DNA of 13,924 bases. Origin: an uncultured Oscillospiraceae bacterium. Lineage in GTDB: Bacteria > Bacillota > Clostridia > Oscillospirales > Acutalibacteraceae. The stretch covers positions 1 to 13,924 of the forward strand of contig CAJUNQ010000001.1 of assembly GCA_910587835.1 (NCBI GenBank), in the 5' to 3' direction. The translations under genes were made by a program, and so were the position numbers. This document shows, in pieces, positions 13,656 to 13,924 of this stretch. Under the pieces are notes generated by a model that was given only the letters and a program-made list of their open reading frames with translations, was not told the origin of the DNA and did not search any database. Each line of letters begins with the position of its first letter. Within the stretch, counting starts at the first letter, position 1.

Positions 13656-13924
13656 GCCGCGAAAAAATCCCCCAAACAGACACAGCCCTTTTCTACCCGT
13701 CACCCCCCAAAAAAAATCCTATCCTGCGACAATTCCCCCCTCCACCTCCAACCTACAAAGCCCCCCTAGCCGCCCCCCTCCAAACCTCCCGACTGTGTTC
13801 CGCTTTCCCCCCTACACAAAATATTTTTTACTACCGACGAGTCCCAAACCATCCCCCTCAAAAAAAGCATACCACAAGCCCCCAACCCCCGCCTCCTGAC
13901 AAATCTCCCAAACAAGCACACCCC
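13656..13924. other. C-rich, G-poor non-coding tail
   Basis: No gene, terminator or convincing promoter is seen in these ~270 bases. The plus strand is dominated by runs of C and A with very few G (roughly 20 in the last 250 bases by eye), including several runs of six C. An AT-rich patch with ATATTTTTT lies at 13821-13829. Similar composition occurs between 12800 and 13040 and in parts of the gap before the GNAT gene. Confidence 0.5.

Noticed and set aside
2546..13858. A 16-base string CCCAAACCATCCCCCT at both 2546-2561 and 13843-13858
   Set aside because: Low-complexity C-rich context on both sides with no extended alignment; chance in biased DNA is a sufficient explanation.

Overview
The window reads as chromosomal DNA of a high-GC member of the Clostridia, most likely a gut Oscillospiraceae/Ruminococcaceae-type anaerobe. 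The support is strong purine-rich ribosome binding sites, sigmaA-type promoters, a Na+-translocating oxaloacetate decarboxylase with a separate biotin carrier, a PTS Enzyme I, and an LtaS-like membrane sulfatase. The genus is an inference. No rRNA, tRNA, CRISPR array, phage gene or transposase was found.

Layout, left to right. Positions 1-303 hold two copies, inverted relative to each other, of a ~165-bp MITE-like element with TA ends. Next comes an LtaS/sulfatase-family membrane enzyme (350-2377), then a GNAT acetyltransferase (2646-3257). A promoter at 3317-3345 starts a four-gene operon: small membrane subunit (oadG-like), biotin carrier, beta subunit (oadB) and carboxyltransferase alpha subunit (oadA). 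It ends at a strong terminator (6998-7037). An extended -10 promoter (7040-7068) and a ~200-nt leader lead into two tandem paralogous polytopic membrane proteins of the O-antigen ligase type (7275-8792, 8804-10426). The second ends inside a palindromic tandem repeat. A non-coding stretch (10486-10850) holds a possible short RNA unit with a terminator and then a perfect-consensus promoter for ptsI (10851-12560). A third MITE copy lies 26 bp after ptsI. The right end carries a YfcE-type phosphodiesterase on the minus strand (13043-13591), two related terminators for it, and a C-rich, G-poor tail.

How the genes work together. OadA moves the carboxyl group of oxaloacetate (or a related acid) to biotin on the carrier. 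OadB decarboxylates carboxybiotin and exports Na+, and the OadG-like protein should hold the complex together. The genes at 350, 7275 and 8804 suggest extracellular glycopolymer assembly. Enzyme I supplies phosphate to the sugar PTS; no HPr gene is in the window.

I found no clear sign of a wholly new multi-gene system. The most interesting points are small: the MITE family with a hairpin kept by compensatory change, a REP-like repeat that supplies a protein C-terminus and stop codon, the carboxylase complex with its biotin domain split off while the linker remains, and the candidate small RNA upstream of ptsI.
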